64,000 nt of DNA from Ampullaceana balthica (GCA_944989445.1 CALYLW010001013.1:183249-247248); one strand, 5' to 3'. Counted from the first letter of the stretch, positions 1-10,780 are shown. A program made the numbers and translations. Notes: generated by a model from the sequence alone, not told the origin.

Positions 1-590
1 TTTTTGATTTCAAGTGCAAACACAGAATAATATCCAAACCAACAAGAAGAACTAATGGAAATAAAAACAAATTATAATTAAAATTTCAAAAGTGGCTACC
101 AACAATTGTGGCTTGCATAATAAGAGATTCCTTCAACTTATCCTGAAATTAGGGATGTAACTCAAAATTCTATATTTCTTTTCCATGATAATTTTAGGGG
201 AAAATGTATTCAGTGTATGTAAAAAATAAAATTAAAAAATAACAAAAACATTCCAAATTCTTGATTGCAATGATTTCAGATAACAGCTGACGAAAATAGA
301 GCCGGGGATTACTAAATTAGATATCAGAACACCAGGTCCATTATTATAATTATGATCATTTTGAATTTTTACTTTTTTATGTTGTTTTTTTTTGTTGTTT
401 TTTTTGTATTGATTTTCTATTCTGAGTTAATTTTCATAATTGCAGATTTCAATTCTCTAATTATTACATTTCTTTAAATGTTGTACGAAAAATGTAAATA
501 CATTAATACATAAACTTTTCAGCTTAAGCGCTATTATTTTTATTATTTCTTAAGATAATGTTGGGTCTCTGATTAATATGTTTGTTTTCT
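1..590. other. AT-rich stretch without recognisable feature
   Basis: AT-rich sequence with poly-T and poly-A runs (for example around 368-410). I see no long open frame, no repeat array and no transposon motif here. Confidence 0.6.
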
Positions 591-631
591 GAAAAAGGTT
601 TGTTAGACCAAATAAGTTTTGGGAACCACTG
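591..631 (-). mobile_element. hAT transposon terminal relic
   Basis: Read on the minus strand the segment begins CAGTGGTTCCCAAAACTTAT, which matches the usual terminal inverted repeat start of ZBED/Charlie-type hAT elements. No partner end and no target duplication could be recognised, so only one terminus is claimed. Confidence 0.35.
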
Positions 632-821
632 ATGAAAAGAAATCTTAACAAATCAATTGGCCCATTGCTATTAGATTAAGTTACCTGTGTCTGACGTGTC
701 TATTTTAAACCATTTTAGAATTTCAAATTTGAACAAAATGTTCTACCTCCCTTCACAAAATAACTGTAACATTTAAAGGTATAATAATGTCATCGTTCGG
801 CTATGAAAGCGTAAAGAGAAA

Positions 822-1235
822 GTGACATCTTTGTGTGTGTATGTGTCTGTGTCTGTGTGTGTATGTGTGTGTCTGCGTGTGTGTATGTGTGTGTATGTGG
901 GTGTATGTGTGTGTATGTACGTGTGTATGTGTGTGTCTGTATGTACGTATGTGTGTGTGTTTGCGTGTGTGTGTCTGTATGTGTCTATATGTGTGTGTAT
1001 GTGTGTATATAGTGTGTGTCTGTTTGTGTTGTGTGTATATGTGTGTATGTGTGTGTGTATGTGTGTGTATGTGTGTGTCTGTTTCTGTATGTGTGTGTCT
1101 GTGTGTGTGTCTGTTTGTGTATGTGTTATGTGTGTATGTGTATGTGTGTCTGTGTGTGTATGTGTGTCTGTGTGTGTCTGTGTGTGCGTGTATGTGTGTC
1201 TATGTATGTGTATGTATGTGTATGTGTAAGTTGGT
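822..1235. repeat. GT-rich compound microsatellite
   Basis: About 400 bp of alternating TG with interspersed TATG, TCTG and CGTG words. It is open in several frames and yields Cys/Val-rich reading frames that are artefacts of the dinucleotide repeat. Alternating purine-pyrimidine sequence of this kind can adopt Z-DNA (general knowledge). Confidence 0.95.
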
Positions 1236-1634
1236 GGATGTTTGAATGATTGTTCCAGCCAACAACAAATTTATGAAGAGATGTTTATTATTTTATTGTT
1301 TAGTTCAGCAATGTTAAAGGTAATTAGTTGGATCTTTTTCTAGCCTATTTCTCAAATGTTTTTAGTTTTAAAAATGTTTTCATCGTAGAGATACAAGATG
1401 ATGACATGTGTAAAAACAAAGACGACAAAAGACACGGCCATTATGTTTGTAATACGGTTTTTATGAAAACAAAAACATTATAAAAAATAACTCAGCTATT
1501 ATTTTTTTATAATCGGCTGAAACATTTTTTTTTAGAAATTGGGTTAAAAGTCACCTTTGATTTTACCCTATTTATTTATTATAAGAAAATACAGATCTTA
1601 TAACTTTTAAAACTTAGGCTTTACATGTCAACAT
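1236..1634. other. AT-rich spacer
   Basis: AT-rich sequence between the GT microsatellite and a hAT element. No feature was recognised. Confidence 0.5.
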
Positions 1635-2706
1635 CAGTGTTTCTCAAACTTTTTGGGTAACGACACACTAAGATTATTCGAGAATTTTCGCGACACACAA
1701 AAATAATTATACGTTATTTTATAAAAAGGTAACATTTTTTACATATTACTGTGATATATATTACTGTGATATATCAGTGTCATGGATCTGCATGCTTAAG
1801 AAAACACATAATCGGGGCTCCAAAGTTGACAAGCAAACGCGTAACTCATCATCAACTGTAAGGCGTCTCTCGTTTTCTTTGACTTGCATTCAGTTAATGC
1901 CGAAAAGACAAATTCACAGAACCAATAAGATAAAAATGGCTACAGAGTTTTAACTGCTTTATAACTGACTTAAGGATAGACTTTCATGATTGCAAGTCAG
2001 AATTCTTCTAAAGTCGTGTTGGTGAACTTTGTTTGATAGAATTTGTTATGTCGTAATTCGATCAGCTGCTCCTCCTCTTCGGTCGTCAAATTGACTTCTT
2101 CACTGACTGCTAACGGATTGATCACCCAAGCAATTCCTCGATGACCAGTGATGAAAAATAATGTTGGACGATTAAAGTTGACTAAGAGTTTTTAAAATTT
2201 CATTACCTATTAACCATATATTCTTCTTATTTTGAAATTTGTTAACAGTTGCAAAGAAGTCGAATATTACTTTCGATATTTTACTTTTCCACAATGACAA
2301 TTTCTCATTAAATGACTTCAACTTCGATGAAGATGTAATGATGTTCTCAGATGGTTCTTGAAGACTTAAGTTTAGTAAATTCAGTTTATCGAATTATTTG
2401 GAAAGAAACTGAACCATCAACCACTAGGTTTCTTCATGAAGTTGAAATAAAACAATTTGTGATCATCAGTTTCAAGGAAAGAAATCACTTCTATTTTAAG
2501 ATGTACAAGTCTGTCAAGAATTTTTCCTCTTGAAGGCCAGCGAACTTCCACATGATAAAGTAGGCACTTGTAATTGGAGTCCATTGATTCACAAAGTTGT
2601 GCAAAGAGAACCCTTGAAATTTATTTTGTTTACTAAATCTCGCGAAACACCTGGAAATCTCTCACGACACACTAATTAGTCGTGACAGAAAGATTGAGAA
2701 CCACTG
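1635..2706 (-). mobile_element. Decayed ZBED5-type hAT transposon with transposase C-terminal half
   Basis: The ends are CAGTGTTTCTCAAACTTT at 1635 and, inverted, CAGTGGTTCTCAATCTTT at 2706. They are flanked by an imperfect 8-bp target duplication, gtcaacat at 1627-1634 and gtttacat at 2707-2714 (6/8). Minus-strand translation gives hAT transposase pieces in the expected order: LLYHVEVRWPSRG (about 2523-2566), then WVINPLAVSEE and TTEEEEQLIELR (about 2070-2140), then CEFVFSALTECKSKK (about 1860-1915). This is the ZBED5/SCAND3-like lineage known from many animals. The frame is broken by stops and shifts, and the BED finger and N-terminal half are absent, so the element carries an internal deletion and cannot make transposase. 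The 60-residue plus-strand frame at 2351-2533 is an antisense shadow. Confidence 0.88.
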
Positions 2707-2867
2707 GTTTACATATTGATTTAAGATGGTAAGAAGACTGTAGTAGATAGCTATCAATGTCCTTAATTTCATATCAAAGAAGGCAGTTCTTTAGATAAGA
2801 TTCTTCTTAAGAAGACGGCCATTTTATCAAATTAAACTGTTCTTGGATTAATATAGCAATATGAACA

Positions 2868-2945
2868 ATAAACGTATGAGCCGCAATGTGAACACACAGA
2901 AGCCGCATACGGCTCACACGCCGCGGTTTGGCCAACGTTGCTGTA
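2868..2945 (-). mobile_element. Possible hAT-derived fragment
   Basis: A GC-rich island reads on the minus strand AACGTTGGCCAAACCGCGG followed by a CCGTATGCGGCT stretch. Motifs of this type occur near the ends of hAT elements. No terminal repeat pair was found; the assignment is tentative. Confidence 0.25.
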
Positions 2946-3064
2946 ACACAATAACTTAAATGTTTAAACAAATAACAATAATTTGATATTCTAAAAAATA
3001 TATATGGATAGACTATTTAAATGTAATATCCCAGTCAAAAACCAAAATTATTTATTGTTATAAT

Positions 3065-3218
3065 ATAAGCTCGACGATTCCATTTTTTAATCCTTTATAT
3101 TAACTCGTGGTGTCTGTTTGGTTGATTGTTTGCTTACTTGTCGAAAAAACTTTGGATCGATTTTTAACCCACTTCCTTGTAAGCTAGCGAGCTGAAATTT
3201 TGCAGGCAGTTTTGTATC
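3065..3218 (-). mobile_element. Fragment of the element X repeat family
   Basis: The segment with TCCTTTATATTAACTCGTGG is the inverted counterpart of the right end of the element duplicated at 8152-9161, and also matches 15960-16065. It includes the shared stretch running through AACCCACTT and GCTGAAATTTTGCAGGCAG. Truncated where a 24-bp array begins. Confidence 0.7.
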
Positions 3219-3344
3219 GAAGGTAAATGTATACCTCGTTAAGAAAGTAAATGTATACCTCATTAAGAAGGTAAATGTATACCTCATTAAGAAGGTAAAT
3301 GTATACCTCATTTAGAAGATAAATATATACCTCATTAAGAAGCG
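3219..3344. repeat. 24-bp tandem repeat, about 5 copies
   Basis: Units of the form GAAGGTAAATGTATACCTCA plus TTAA, slightly diverged. The array abuts the end of the element X fragment and gives a spurious Tyr/Thr/Phe-rich reading frame on the minus strand. Confidence 0.9.
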
Positions 3345-3918
3345 AAGTAAAGTGCAGAACACTTTAAAGGAACAATAGACCTGTATCGCTAGTTTAGAAA
3401 GGATGCGCGAATTCTAAATCTGCAAAACACATAAACATATTTGAATGTCGGAAAGACAAAGTTTGCGATGAGTTAAAATAATGGTTAGAAAAACTATAAA
3501 ATTGACGTTGACGCCAAGGAATACTCTTAATTTATATAGTAATTGTAACTGCTAAAAATGTTAAAATTACTAAACTAAATTATAATAATCATTATAATTG
3601 TTAACTTTGGACAAGGAAATATTATATTATATAATAAATCGTTTCCCTTGATTCTATTGAAAATACAAAAATATAAGACCAAGAAATTTAGCTAAACAAT
3701 ACCTAAATGATAACATATGCGTTTTATTTGGATAACATAAAGCATCCATAACTATATTTTATCTAAAATCTAAATTTATAATTCCGTATAGTTAAAATAA
3801 ATTAAATATAAAGCAAAATGGATTATATTTTGTTTTTTGCTTTTTTAAATGACTCCATATTTATAAATGACGTCATTAGTTTAATTGTTCTCAGCTATTT
3901 TAAGAGTAATTATAATTA
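3345..3918. other. AT-rich spacer
   Basis: Mostly A and T with no recognisable element until the Helitron terminus at 3919. Confidence 0.5.
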
Positions 3919-4305
3919 CCAGACGCCCCGTGGCGTAGCATACGCCGCAGACTTGCTCATGGAGAGTTCTTTTACCCCTTTAATGCATCTTTTTTTAGGG
4001 CGCCTACGGCGCCGACCTTTTTCAAAAGCCCAACTAACTTGTCCTTGTTTGATCAATACGAAATATTAAATTTTCTGAAATGCACACAAAGTATTTTATA
4101 ATAGGGGTTCCCTTTTCAAAAATTAAAATATCAGCGAAAACAATGACGTCATATAATTTTTTTTACAGCGCATATTTAATTTGCACACCTTTTGATGCAT
4201 TGGTGCAGTAATTTGGTGCGCTGCTTTCTAAAATTAGTATCTGTTGCACATGCAGCTTCTTATTGCCTCGCAGGGTCCGACCACGAATAGAATTATATAT
4301 ATAGA
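3919..4305 (-). mobile_element. Short non-autonomous Helitron, both termini present
   Basis: On the minus strand the element starts TCTATATATATAATTCTATT (5' TC after a flanking A) and ends CTGG before a flanking T, the A|T insertion and CTRR end known for Helitrons. Near the 3' end is the expected hairpin: GGCGTA (3932-3937) pairs with TACGCC (3941-3946). Length 387 bp. The interior (about 3997-4240) is shared with 63260-63570. The 83-residue frame at 3818-4069 is a by-product of this sequence. Confidence 0.85.
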
Positions 4306-4449
4306 TTTGCAGTAAACTTGCAATAAAATTAAAATGATTAAATAATAAGAAACTTTAGCATACCGTTATTTCCACTTGTTTAAATACAAAACTATATAAT
4401 AAAGAAATAAGAGGCATAATAATAATAATAGTTTACACTTTTAATATTA

Positions 4450-5082
4450 ATCGTCATATTTCCATAAAGATGTATTTAGGATATTAATTTCACATATTTA
4501 TTTAGGATATTAATTTCACATTTATTTAGGATATTAATATCACATATTTATTTAGGATATTAATTTCACATATTTATTTAGAATATTAATTTCACATATT
4601 TATTTAGGATATTAATTTCACATTTTATTTAGGATATTAATTTCACATATTTATTTAGGATATTAATTTCACATATTTATTTAGGATATTAATTCCACAT
4701 ATTTATTTAGGATATTAATTTCACATATTTATTTAGGATATTAATTTCACATATTTATTTAGGATATTAATTTCACATATTTATTTAGGATATTATTTCA
4801 CATATTTATTTAGGATATTAATTTCACATATTTATTTAGGATATTATTTCAAAATTTGTTTAGGATATTAATTTCACATATTTATTTAGGATATTAATTT
4901 CACATATTTATTTAGGATATTAATTTCACATATTTATTATTTTTTTACTTAAATATCGTTTATTGACTTTTTTTTACAGAAAAACCAAGATTATGGCTAT
5001 TTTTAAATTAATAAAACCTAGAAACCTATACAAGGTAAAAAAAAACAAATCTAGGTTGAAAAACCTAGCGTTGGCAGCACTA
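4450..5082 (-). mobile_element. hAT terminal fragment containing an expanded internal minisatellite
   Basis: The part from 4936 to 5082, read on the minus strand, matches the left end of the hAT at 38826: TAGTGCTGCCAACGCTAGG, then CAACCTAGAT, then an ATAAACGAT stretch. The next segment in the 38826 element, GTGCAATTAATATCCTAAAT (about 38977-38996), corresponds to the unit of the array at 4455-4935. The array therefore lies inside the element. The other terminus is not identified. Confidence 0.7.
4455..4935. repeat. 26-bp minisatellite, about 18 copies, born from a hAT element
   Basis: Unit TTTAGGATATTAATTTCACA plus TATTTA, with scattered deletions and single-base variants. The same sequence occurs once, inverted, inside the hAT at 38826-40100, which identifies the single-copy ancestor. 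Confidence 0.92.
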
Positions 5083-5245
5083 ATCTTAACAGTATTTGCA
5101 ACGTAAATCAATGACGTAGCTAGTGTGTATTTACTCTTAACAGTATTTGCAACGTAAATCAATGACGTAGCTAGTGTGTATTTACTCTTAACAGTATTTG
5201 GAACGCAAATCAGTGACACTGCTAGTGTGTATTTTACAGTGTCGA
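5083..5245. repeat. 51-bp tandem repeat, 3 copies
   Basis: Copies begin AACAGTATTTG at 5088, 5139 and 5190. The unit contains AACGTAAATCAATGACGTAG. A single related copy lies at 28255-28295, so this is a local expansion of a segment shared with the 28 kb region. Confidence 0.88.
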
Positions 5246-5430
5246 TTAATGACTGTGTAGCCATTACCGCCCTCGCCTGATTCAAAAGATTATTTTTTTC
5301 TAATCAAATATAGTTCACAGTGGAAAATTCAAATTATATAAATTTATAAATGAAATCTTTTAAACAAATGAAATTTACAACGCATTATATAATGTTAATT
5401 TACTTTATTCATGCTTAAAATATAAAAATT
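5246..5430 (+). repeat. SINE-associated spacer block, homologous to 28296-28488
   Basis: Contains ordered matches to the 28.3 kb region, including GTAGCC and TACC words, GATTCAAA, a TATATAAAT stretch and ATTTACAACGC. It links the 51-bp repeats to the tRNA-like heads in both places. Confidence 0.7.
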
Positions 5431-5598
5431 AGGAGGCGCGGTGGTAGAAAGTCATGCGTGCTCAGTTGGTTTACAGAGAGTCACAGGTACAAACATTAGG
5501 AGGCACGGTGGTCGAAAAGCATGCGTGCTCAGTTGGTTTACAGAGAGTCACAGGTGCAAACATTAGGAGGCACGGTGGTCGAAAGGCATAAATATGAG
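5431..5598 (+). repeat. Tandem tRNA-derived SINE heads (67-bp period, 2.4 copies)
   Basis: Copies start AGGAGGCACGGTGGTCGA at 5431, 5498 and 5565. The CGGTGGTCGA part resembles the RNA polymerase III A box of a tRNA and CACAGGTGCAAAC is a decayed B-box region. The related copy at 28102-28175 keeps an intact GGTTCGAATC B box. The spacing and sequence fit a tRNA-derived SINE head that was itself tandemly duplicated. Confidence 0.65.
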
Positions 5599-5739
5599 CG
5601 AAATGCTTTGAATTTTTGATAATACATGTAGAAATGGATTACTCCTGTATACGGCTATAATAAAGATTTTATGCTTGCTACAAATACTTATTTGATTTTT
5701 CCCTTCATCACAGTTTGTGACATGTATTATTTTGTAGAA

Positions 5740-6545
5740 AAAATTTAAAAAGAAAAATGCAATATTTAAGTAACATCTTTTATGTTCTATTAAATCTACA
5801 AATAATAAAGTACTTAAATTGAAATGGTGTTAACATCATGCTGCACCACAATGTACCGTGAACATATTTAATGTGAGATTACTTGAGATAACTCATCTGC
5901 GAGAGAAACCCTTATTTGTGGTTTTATTCATATAAAAAAAAATAAAATTTACTGTAACAACCTAAATCAGGTAGTAAAATACAAAGGGACATTAACTAAT
6001 GTATTATATTTCAATGAGTCCTAAATCTAGGAAATAAAATGAAATTTAGAAGTGTAAAAATAGATTTTAATGTCTGTATTTTATTTTTATTAAAACAATG
6101 AAATTATTGCATTTTTATTACTTATATAATTGTCCAAATGCTAATAACACATGATTGCCTAACGGAGTTAGCACAAAATTTTATCTTATTCAAATGGCAT
6201 TCCCATTTGATTTCGATCCCTACAATTAGGGATACAATGTTAATGAATTGTTATTAATTTAGAAGCTTATAAATATGTTTTAATAATATTACTCAGAATG
6301 GCCTTCTAGCTAATACCAGCCAATGACATAGTTGTTATTAGAGATGGCAAACAACCAGCCTGCCAACATGGAAGAGAATACAACGCACCATCAAATAATG
6401 AAGTAGCATATTCATAGTTAATAAAGAATATACGTCACGTGATTATAGTTCTTCTTCAAAGAGATGGTAATGTTCATCTGGTCTCCAAAACTCATCGCTT
6501 TTATTATCGGTTGTAATGTCCAATATTATTCTGGTAAGGAAAAGA
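5740..6545 (+). repeat. Unit II copy 1 of the twin-hairpin repeat family
   Basis: Block A near 5836-5875 (CTGCACCACAATGTACCGTG). Block B begins at 6191 with stem CAAATGG pairing with CCATTTG, then a second hairpin ATCCCTA/TAGGGAT at 6216-6233. The downstream part 6320-6540 matches 29780-30000 closely, including AACATGGAAGAGAATACAAC. No open frame is conserved between copies, so conservation is at nucleotide level. Function unknown. Confidence 0.8.
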
Positions 6546-6838
6546 TGGATTTTAATTTTCAACATCAAATGAAAAACAAATGGGGAAAAAGTAGACCCAT
6601 AAAAAAGTCAGTGCCATGAATTATTATTCATAAACATTATCGATTCGTAAAAACCAAATCAATCACATTTGAAAATATCGTTCACTAATAAATAATATAT
6701 GTTTTCGAGATCAATGTCGAACGTGCGACCGCACAAATTCTCTTCATTTAATTACATCGAACCAAACTGAGGTCAGAAGAATTTATTCATTTACGTGACG
6801 CAGTTTCTACTGATGGGAATCTTAATCAATTTGGGAAA

Positions 6839-7785
6839 AGTGTCATACTGCCGGCTACAAGTGTCATACTGCCGGCTACAAGTGTCATACTGCCGGCTAC
6901 AAGTGTCATACTGCGGCTACAAGTGTCATACTGCCGGCTACAAGTGTCATACTGCCGGCTACAAGTGTCATACTGCCGGCTACAAGTGTCATACTGCCGG
7001 CTACAAGTGTCATACTGCCGCTACAAGTGTCATACTGCCGGCTACAAGTGTCATACTGCCGGCTACAAGTGTCATACTGCCGGCTACAAGTGTCATACTG
7101 CCGGCTACAAGTGTCATACTGCCGGCTACAAGTGTCATACTGCCGGCTACAAGTGTCATACTGCCGGCTACAAGTGTCATACTGCCGGCTACAAGTGTCA
7201 TACTGCCGGCTACAAGTGTCATACTGCCGGCTACAAGTGTCATACTGCCGGCTACAAGTGTCATACTGCCGTCTACAAGTGTCATACTGCCGGCTACAAG
7301 TGTCATACTGCCGTCTACAAGTGTCATACTGCCGGCTACAAGTGTCATACTGCCGCTACAAGTGTCATACTGCCGGCTACAAGTGTCATACTGCCGGCTA
7401 CAAGTGTCATACTGCCGGCTACAAGTGTCATACTGCCGTCTACAAGTGTCATACTGCCGTCTACAAGTGTCATACTGCCGTCTATAAGTGTCATACTGCC
7501 GTCTACAAGTGTCATACTGCCGTCTATAAGTGTCATACTGCCGGCTACAATTGTCATACTGCCGTCTACAAGTGTCATACTGCCGGCTACAAGTGTCATA
7601 CTGCCGTCTATAAGTGTCATACTGCCGTCTACAAGTGTCATACTGCCGGCTACAAGTGTCATACTGCCGTCTACAAGTGTCATACTGCCGGCTACAAGTG
7701 TCATACTGCCGTCTATAAGTGTCATACTGCCGTCTATAAGTGTCATACTGCTGGCTACAAGTGTCATACTGCCGTCTACATTTAC
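6839..7785. repeat. 21-bp minisatellite, about 45 copies
   Basis: Unit GTGTCATACTGCCGGCTACA plus A. A variant with GTC in place of GGC is confined to the second half of the array and alternates there with the main type. Because 21 is divisible by three, long repetitive frames exist on both strands; none is credible as a gene. Confidence 0.97.
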
Positions 7786-7799
7786 AGGAAGACCACTGC

Positions 7800-8015
7800 A
7801 CTTACCTAAATACACACAAGATAACAATGACTTAAATTCACAGAAAGTCACTTAAATGAAAACACACAAGTTACAATGGTTTAAACAGGAAAAACCAGTT
7901 GAAAGTCATCCGAATTTAGGTGATAATTATTCATTCAAGAAAAATAATGACCTAAAATGTATTATTATGATTATTTTTTTAAAATGTTCTTTTAACAATA
8001 CAAATTCTTTGTACG
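7800..8015 (+). repeat. Conserved linker after the minisatellite
   Basis: Contains two diverged copies of the 29-bp motif (ACACACAAGATAACAATGAC near 7811) that forms a large array at 30178-31062, followed by CCAGTTGAAAGTCATCCGAA near 7897, which recurs at 33332. This places 7.8-8.0 kb and 33.3 kb at equivalent positions of a larger repeat. Confidence 0.7.
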
Positions 8016-8151
8016 CAATGACGAATGTACGCTTTGAGATGATCTTTAAGCAAAGACAAATGTGCATTGTGTGTTGATCTTTAAGCAATGACGACTGTGC
8101 GCTCTAAGATCATCTTTATGCAATGATGAGTGCGCGCTATTAGTTGATCTT
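8016..8151. repeat. Degenerate repeats of about 38-43 bp
   Basis: Three to four diverged units of GCAATGACGAATGTGCGCT with GATGATCTTTAA. The series resumes at 9162-9260, so the element X tandem pair at 8152-9161 has interrupted it. Confidence 0.7.
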
Positions 8152-8651
8152 TAATAAGAAAAACCCGTAAAAAACCAAGTTTTTGACTATAAATCCTTTA
8201 TGTACGAGAAGTAATTAAAAGAATGTTCATTATAATACGCAGCGCCAGACCATCCAGAAAATACAAAATTGCAGTTGTGTCGTAAAACATGTTTAATATA
8301 ATGCGCACCGATCAGGAATATGTTTATAAAAAGAGCTGTCAATAAAATACGCACCTTATTGCGCGACAGAAAGGTTGTTCAATATAATACGCACCGCGAC
8401 GCTCTATCTCAAAAAATAGCATGATACATAGGAATAAATAAAATAATCTAAAAAATCAATAATTTAATTACGGTACATGCGATCGATCTGAAATTTTGAT
8501 ACATTGTTTTTATCATCGGTACGAAAACTGCCTGCAAAATTTCAGCTCGCTATCTTGCGAGCAAGTGGGTTAAAAATCGATCAAAAGTTTTGGCGACAAG
8601 CAAGCAAGCAAGGTCGGTCGGCCGCAGACACCACGAGTTAATATAAAGGAT
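8152..8651. mobile_element. Element X, copy 1 of a tandem pair
   Basis: About 500 bp that contains a short inverted pair, ATAAATCCTTTA (8189) and TAAAGGATTTA (8644-8654). It has a palindrome-rich interior with GATCGATCTGAAATTTTGAT and a right end with a short CAAG/GGTC tandem tract and GAGTTAATATAAAGG. No coding potential. Fragments of the right end occur at 3065 and 15960. Class unknown: a foldback or MITE-like element is possible. Confidence 0.75.
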
Positions 8652-9161
8652 TTAATAAGAAAAACCCGTAAAAAACCAAGTTTTTGACTATAAATCCTTT
8701 ATGTACGAGAAGTAACTAAAAGAATGTTCATTATAATACGCAGCGCCAGACCATCCAGAAATACAAAATTGCAGTTGTGTCGTAAAACATGTTTAATATA
8801 ATGCGCACCGATCAGGAATATGTTTATAAAAAGAGCTGTCAATAAAATACGCACCTTATTGCGCGACAGAAAGGTTGTTCAATATAATACGCACCGCGAC
8901 GCTCTATCTCAAAAAATAGCATGATACATAGGAATAAATAAAATAATCTAAAAAATCAATAATTTAATTACGGTACATGCGATCGATCTGAAATTTTGAT
9001 ACATTGTTTTTATCATCGGTACGAAACTGCCTGCAAAATTTCAGCTCGCTATCTTGCGAGCAAGTGGGTTAAAAATCGATCAAAAGTTTTGGCGACAACG
9101 TCGGTCGGTCGGTCGGTCGGTCGGCCGGCCGCAGACACCACGAGTTAATATAAAGGATTTA
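8652..9161. mobile_element. Element X, copy 2 of a tandem pair
   Basis: Nearly identical to the copy 501 bp upstream. The differences I see are an a/g-type substitution near 8717, two single-base deletions (near 8760 and 9025), and the simple repeat near the right end (GTCG units instead of CAAG units). The near identity indicates a recent tandem duplication. Confidence 0.8.
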
Positions 9162-9464
9162 AAAATGATGAATGTGCGCTTTGAGAGGATCTTTAAGTAA
9201 TTTCCATAGTGCGTTACAATTTGATCTTTTAGCAATGACGAATGTGAGCAGTGAGGTTCTATTGGGGGATCACTAAGTCAACAACTTAATTGTACAATTA
9301 TAATTATGTCATACAATCTTATTCGTATTTAATAAACTATCAACATATTTTGCTCAATGACGTCATTACAAGACAATTTTTTTTTATCAATGTCAAGAAT
9401 TGCGGTGATAGGGTTTATCTCTGTTATCAAATCTCTGTTTTATGTCAGAAATCAGTGGATAAGT
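9162..9464 (+). repeat. Conserved linker upstream of the TGTCTG tract
   Basis: Resumes the degenerate GATCTTTAA repeats, then carries ATTTTGCTCAATGACGTCAT and ACAAGACAATT, which recur at 33511-33545 and 57780-57815 in the same position before a TGTCTG tract. Short open frames here are not conserved between the copies. Confidence 0.65.
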
Positions 9465-10132
9465 TGGTGTTGGCTTTCAAGATTGTTTGTCTGTAAAAGT
9501 TGTCTGATTTTTATTGTTTACCGTCAGTTTGTAAGAATTGTCTGTTACATTTTCTTAGGTTAGTGTTGTCTTTTAGTTTGTAAGAGTATTTTTTTAAAAG
9601 TTTTCTGTCATATTGTAGGATATGTTTGATGCTTTGGTTTGTCTGTCTTTTAGAATTGTCTGATAGTTTGTTATTGTCTGTCACTTTGTAAATGTTTTTC
9701 TATTGTCAATGTTGTATGTCTATAAGATTTGTCTTATTGTTAAGGTTGTCTTTCAGTCAGAGATGTCTGATTATTTGTGTTTCCTAAATGTTAGATATGT
9801 ATTAGTGTTAGTATTGTATGTATGCAAAAGTTGTCTGTTTTTTAGTGTCTTTCATCTGCCTAAGTGTTGTAAGATTTATTTGATTAAAAGTGTTGTCTCT
9901 CAAGTGATTGAAAGTGGTGTCTCTCAGTTTGTTATAGTTTTCTGATTGTTAGTGTTGTATGTAAGCTTGATGTTGTTTGATTGAAAGTGGTGTCTCTCAG
10001 TTTGTTAGAGTTTTCTGATTTTTAGTGTTGTATGTAAGCTTGATGTTGTTTGATTGAAAGTTGTGTCTCTCAGTTTGTTAGAGTTTTCTGATTGTTAGTG
10101 TTGTATGTAAGCTTGATGTTGTTTGATTTTTT
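9465..10132. repeat. TGTCTG/TTAGTG-rich degenerate tract
   Basis: Irregular repeats of TGTCTG, TGTTAG and TTGTAAGA words. The last part has three copies of a 73-bp unit (AGCTTGATGTTGT at 9964, 10037 and 10110). Equivalent tracts precede Unit I at 27075, 33640, 57060 and 61755. Confidence 0.85.
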
Positions 10133-10780
10133 TTCAAGTAAATTCTATAATACATTGGACAAATAATTTTGGCATATTTAAATGCATATGAAACCATTTC
10201 CCCAAAATTGATCACACACACATTGAAAGGGACATTTACAAATTAAAAGAATTTTTTTTGTCATATCTGACGTGCAATCAAATTATATTTTCAATGAACA
10301 CCGCACTAAAAAGCACCGCTATCTACCTACTTTGTATAATATCATAATTCAGACATCTTAAGGGGCAAGATTAAACAAAAAGAGTGTAATATTATTTTCT
10401 TTTCCTTCGTTCTAATAAAACTTTAAATTCGATGTACACGTCTGTTGTACATAGTATTATTTATGTTTATTGTTTACACTTTGTACTGCATGTAGGTAAA
10501 TAGTATCAATATAAATATTTAATTCGAAGGAAAAATACATTTTTTTAATCCTAGTTATTTCAAAGTAAAAAGCTATACATTTTATAAATTTACCATCATG
10601 TATTGCTGTGGCTAATTGATGAAAACTGAACGTGCACCTTTGGCAGATACAAACATGTTTATTAAAGTGGCACGCTTCCTTTACTTCGATCTCTTTAGTA
10701 AGATATAACATTTCATTGAATCACTAGTATTTTCCAACCACCGATATCGATTGAACAAAATCATTTTTTGTGTCTGATTT
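10133..10780 (+). repeat. Unit I copy at 10.3 kb
   Basis: Block A at 10300-10320 (ACCGCACTAAAAAGCACCGC). Block B near 10663, where the first hairpin is weakened (TAAAGTGG and CTTCCTTTA). The second hairpin is also degenerate. A minus-strand frame at 10457-10711 crosses it, but the matching frame is interrupted in other copies, so it is not coding. Confidence 0.78.

Noticed and set aside
822..1249. Cys/Val-rich secreted peptide frames
   Set aside because: Products of the TG microsatellite, open in several frames.
3818..4069. 83-residue plus-strand frame whose end resembles the end of the 63120-63350 frame
   Set aside because: The similarity is explained by the shared Helitron interior; Helitron non-autonomous copies are not expected to code.
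6795..7855. Overlapping long frames on both strands (up to 310 residues)
   Set aside because: The 21-bp period keeps all frames open. No unique sequence, no conserved start, and the flanks are non-coding.
10457..10711. 84-residue minus-strand frame over Unit I
   Set aside because: The corresponding frame has stops in other Unit I copies (for example 15310-15350), so the conservation is not at protein level.
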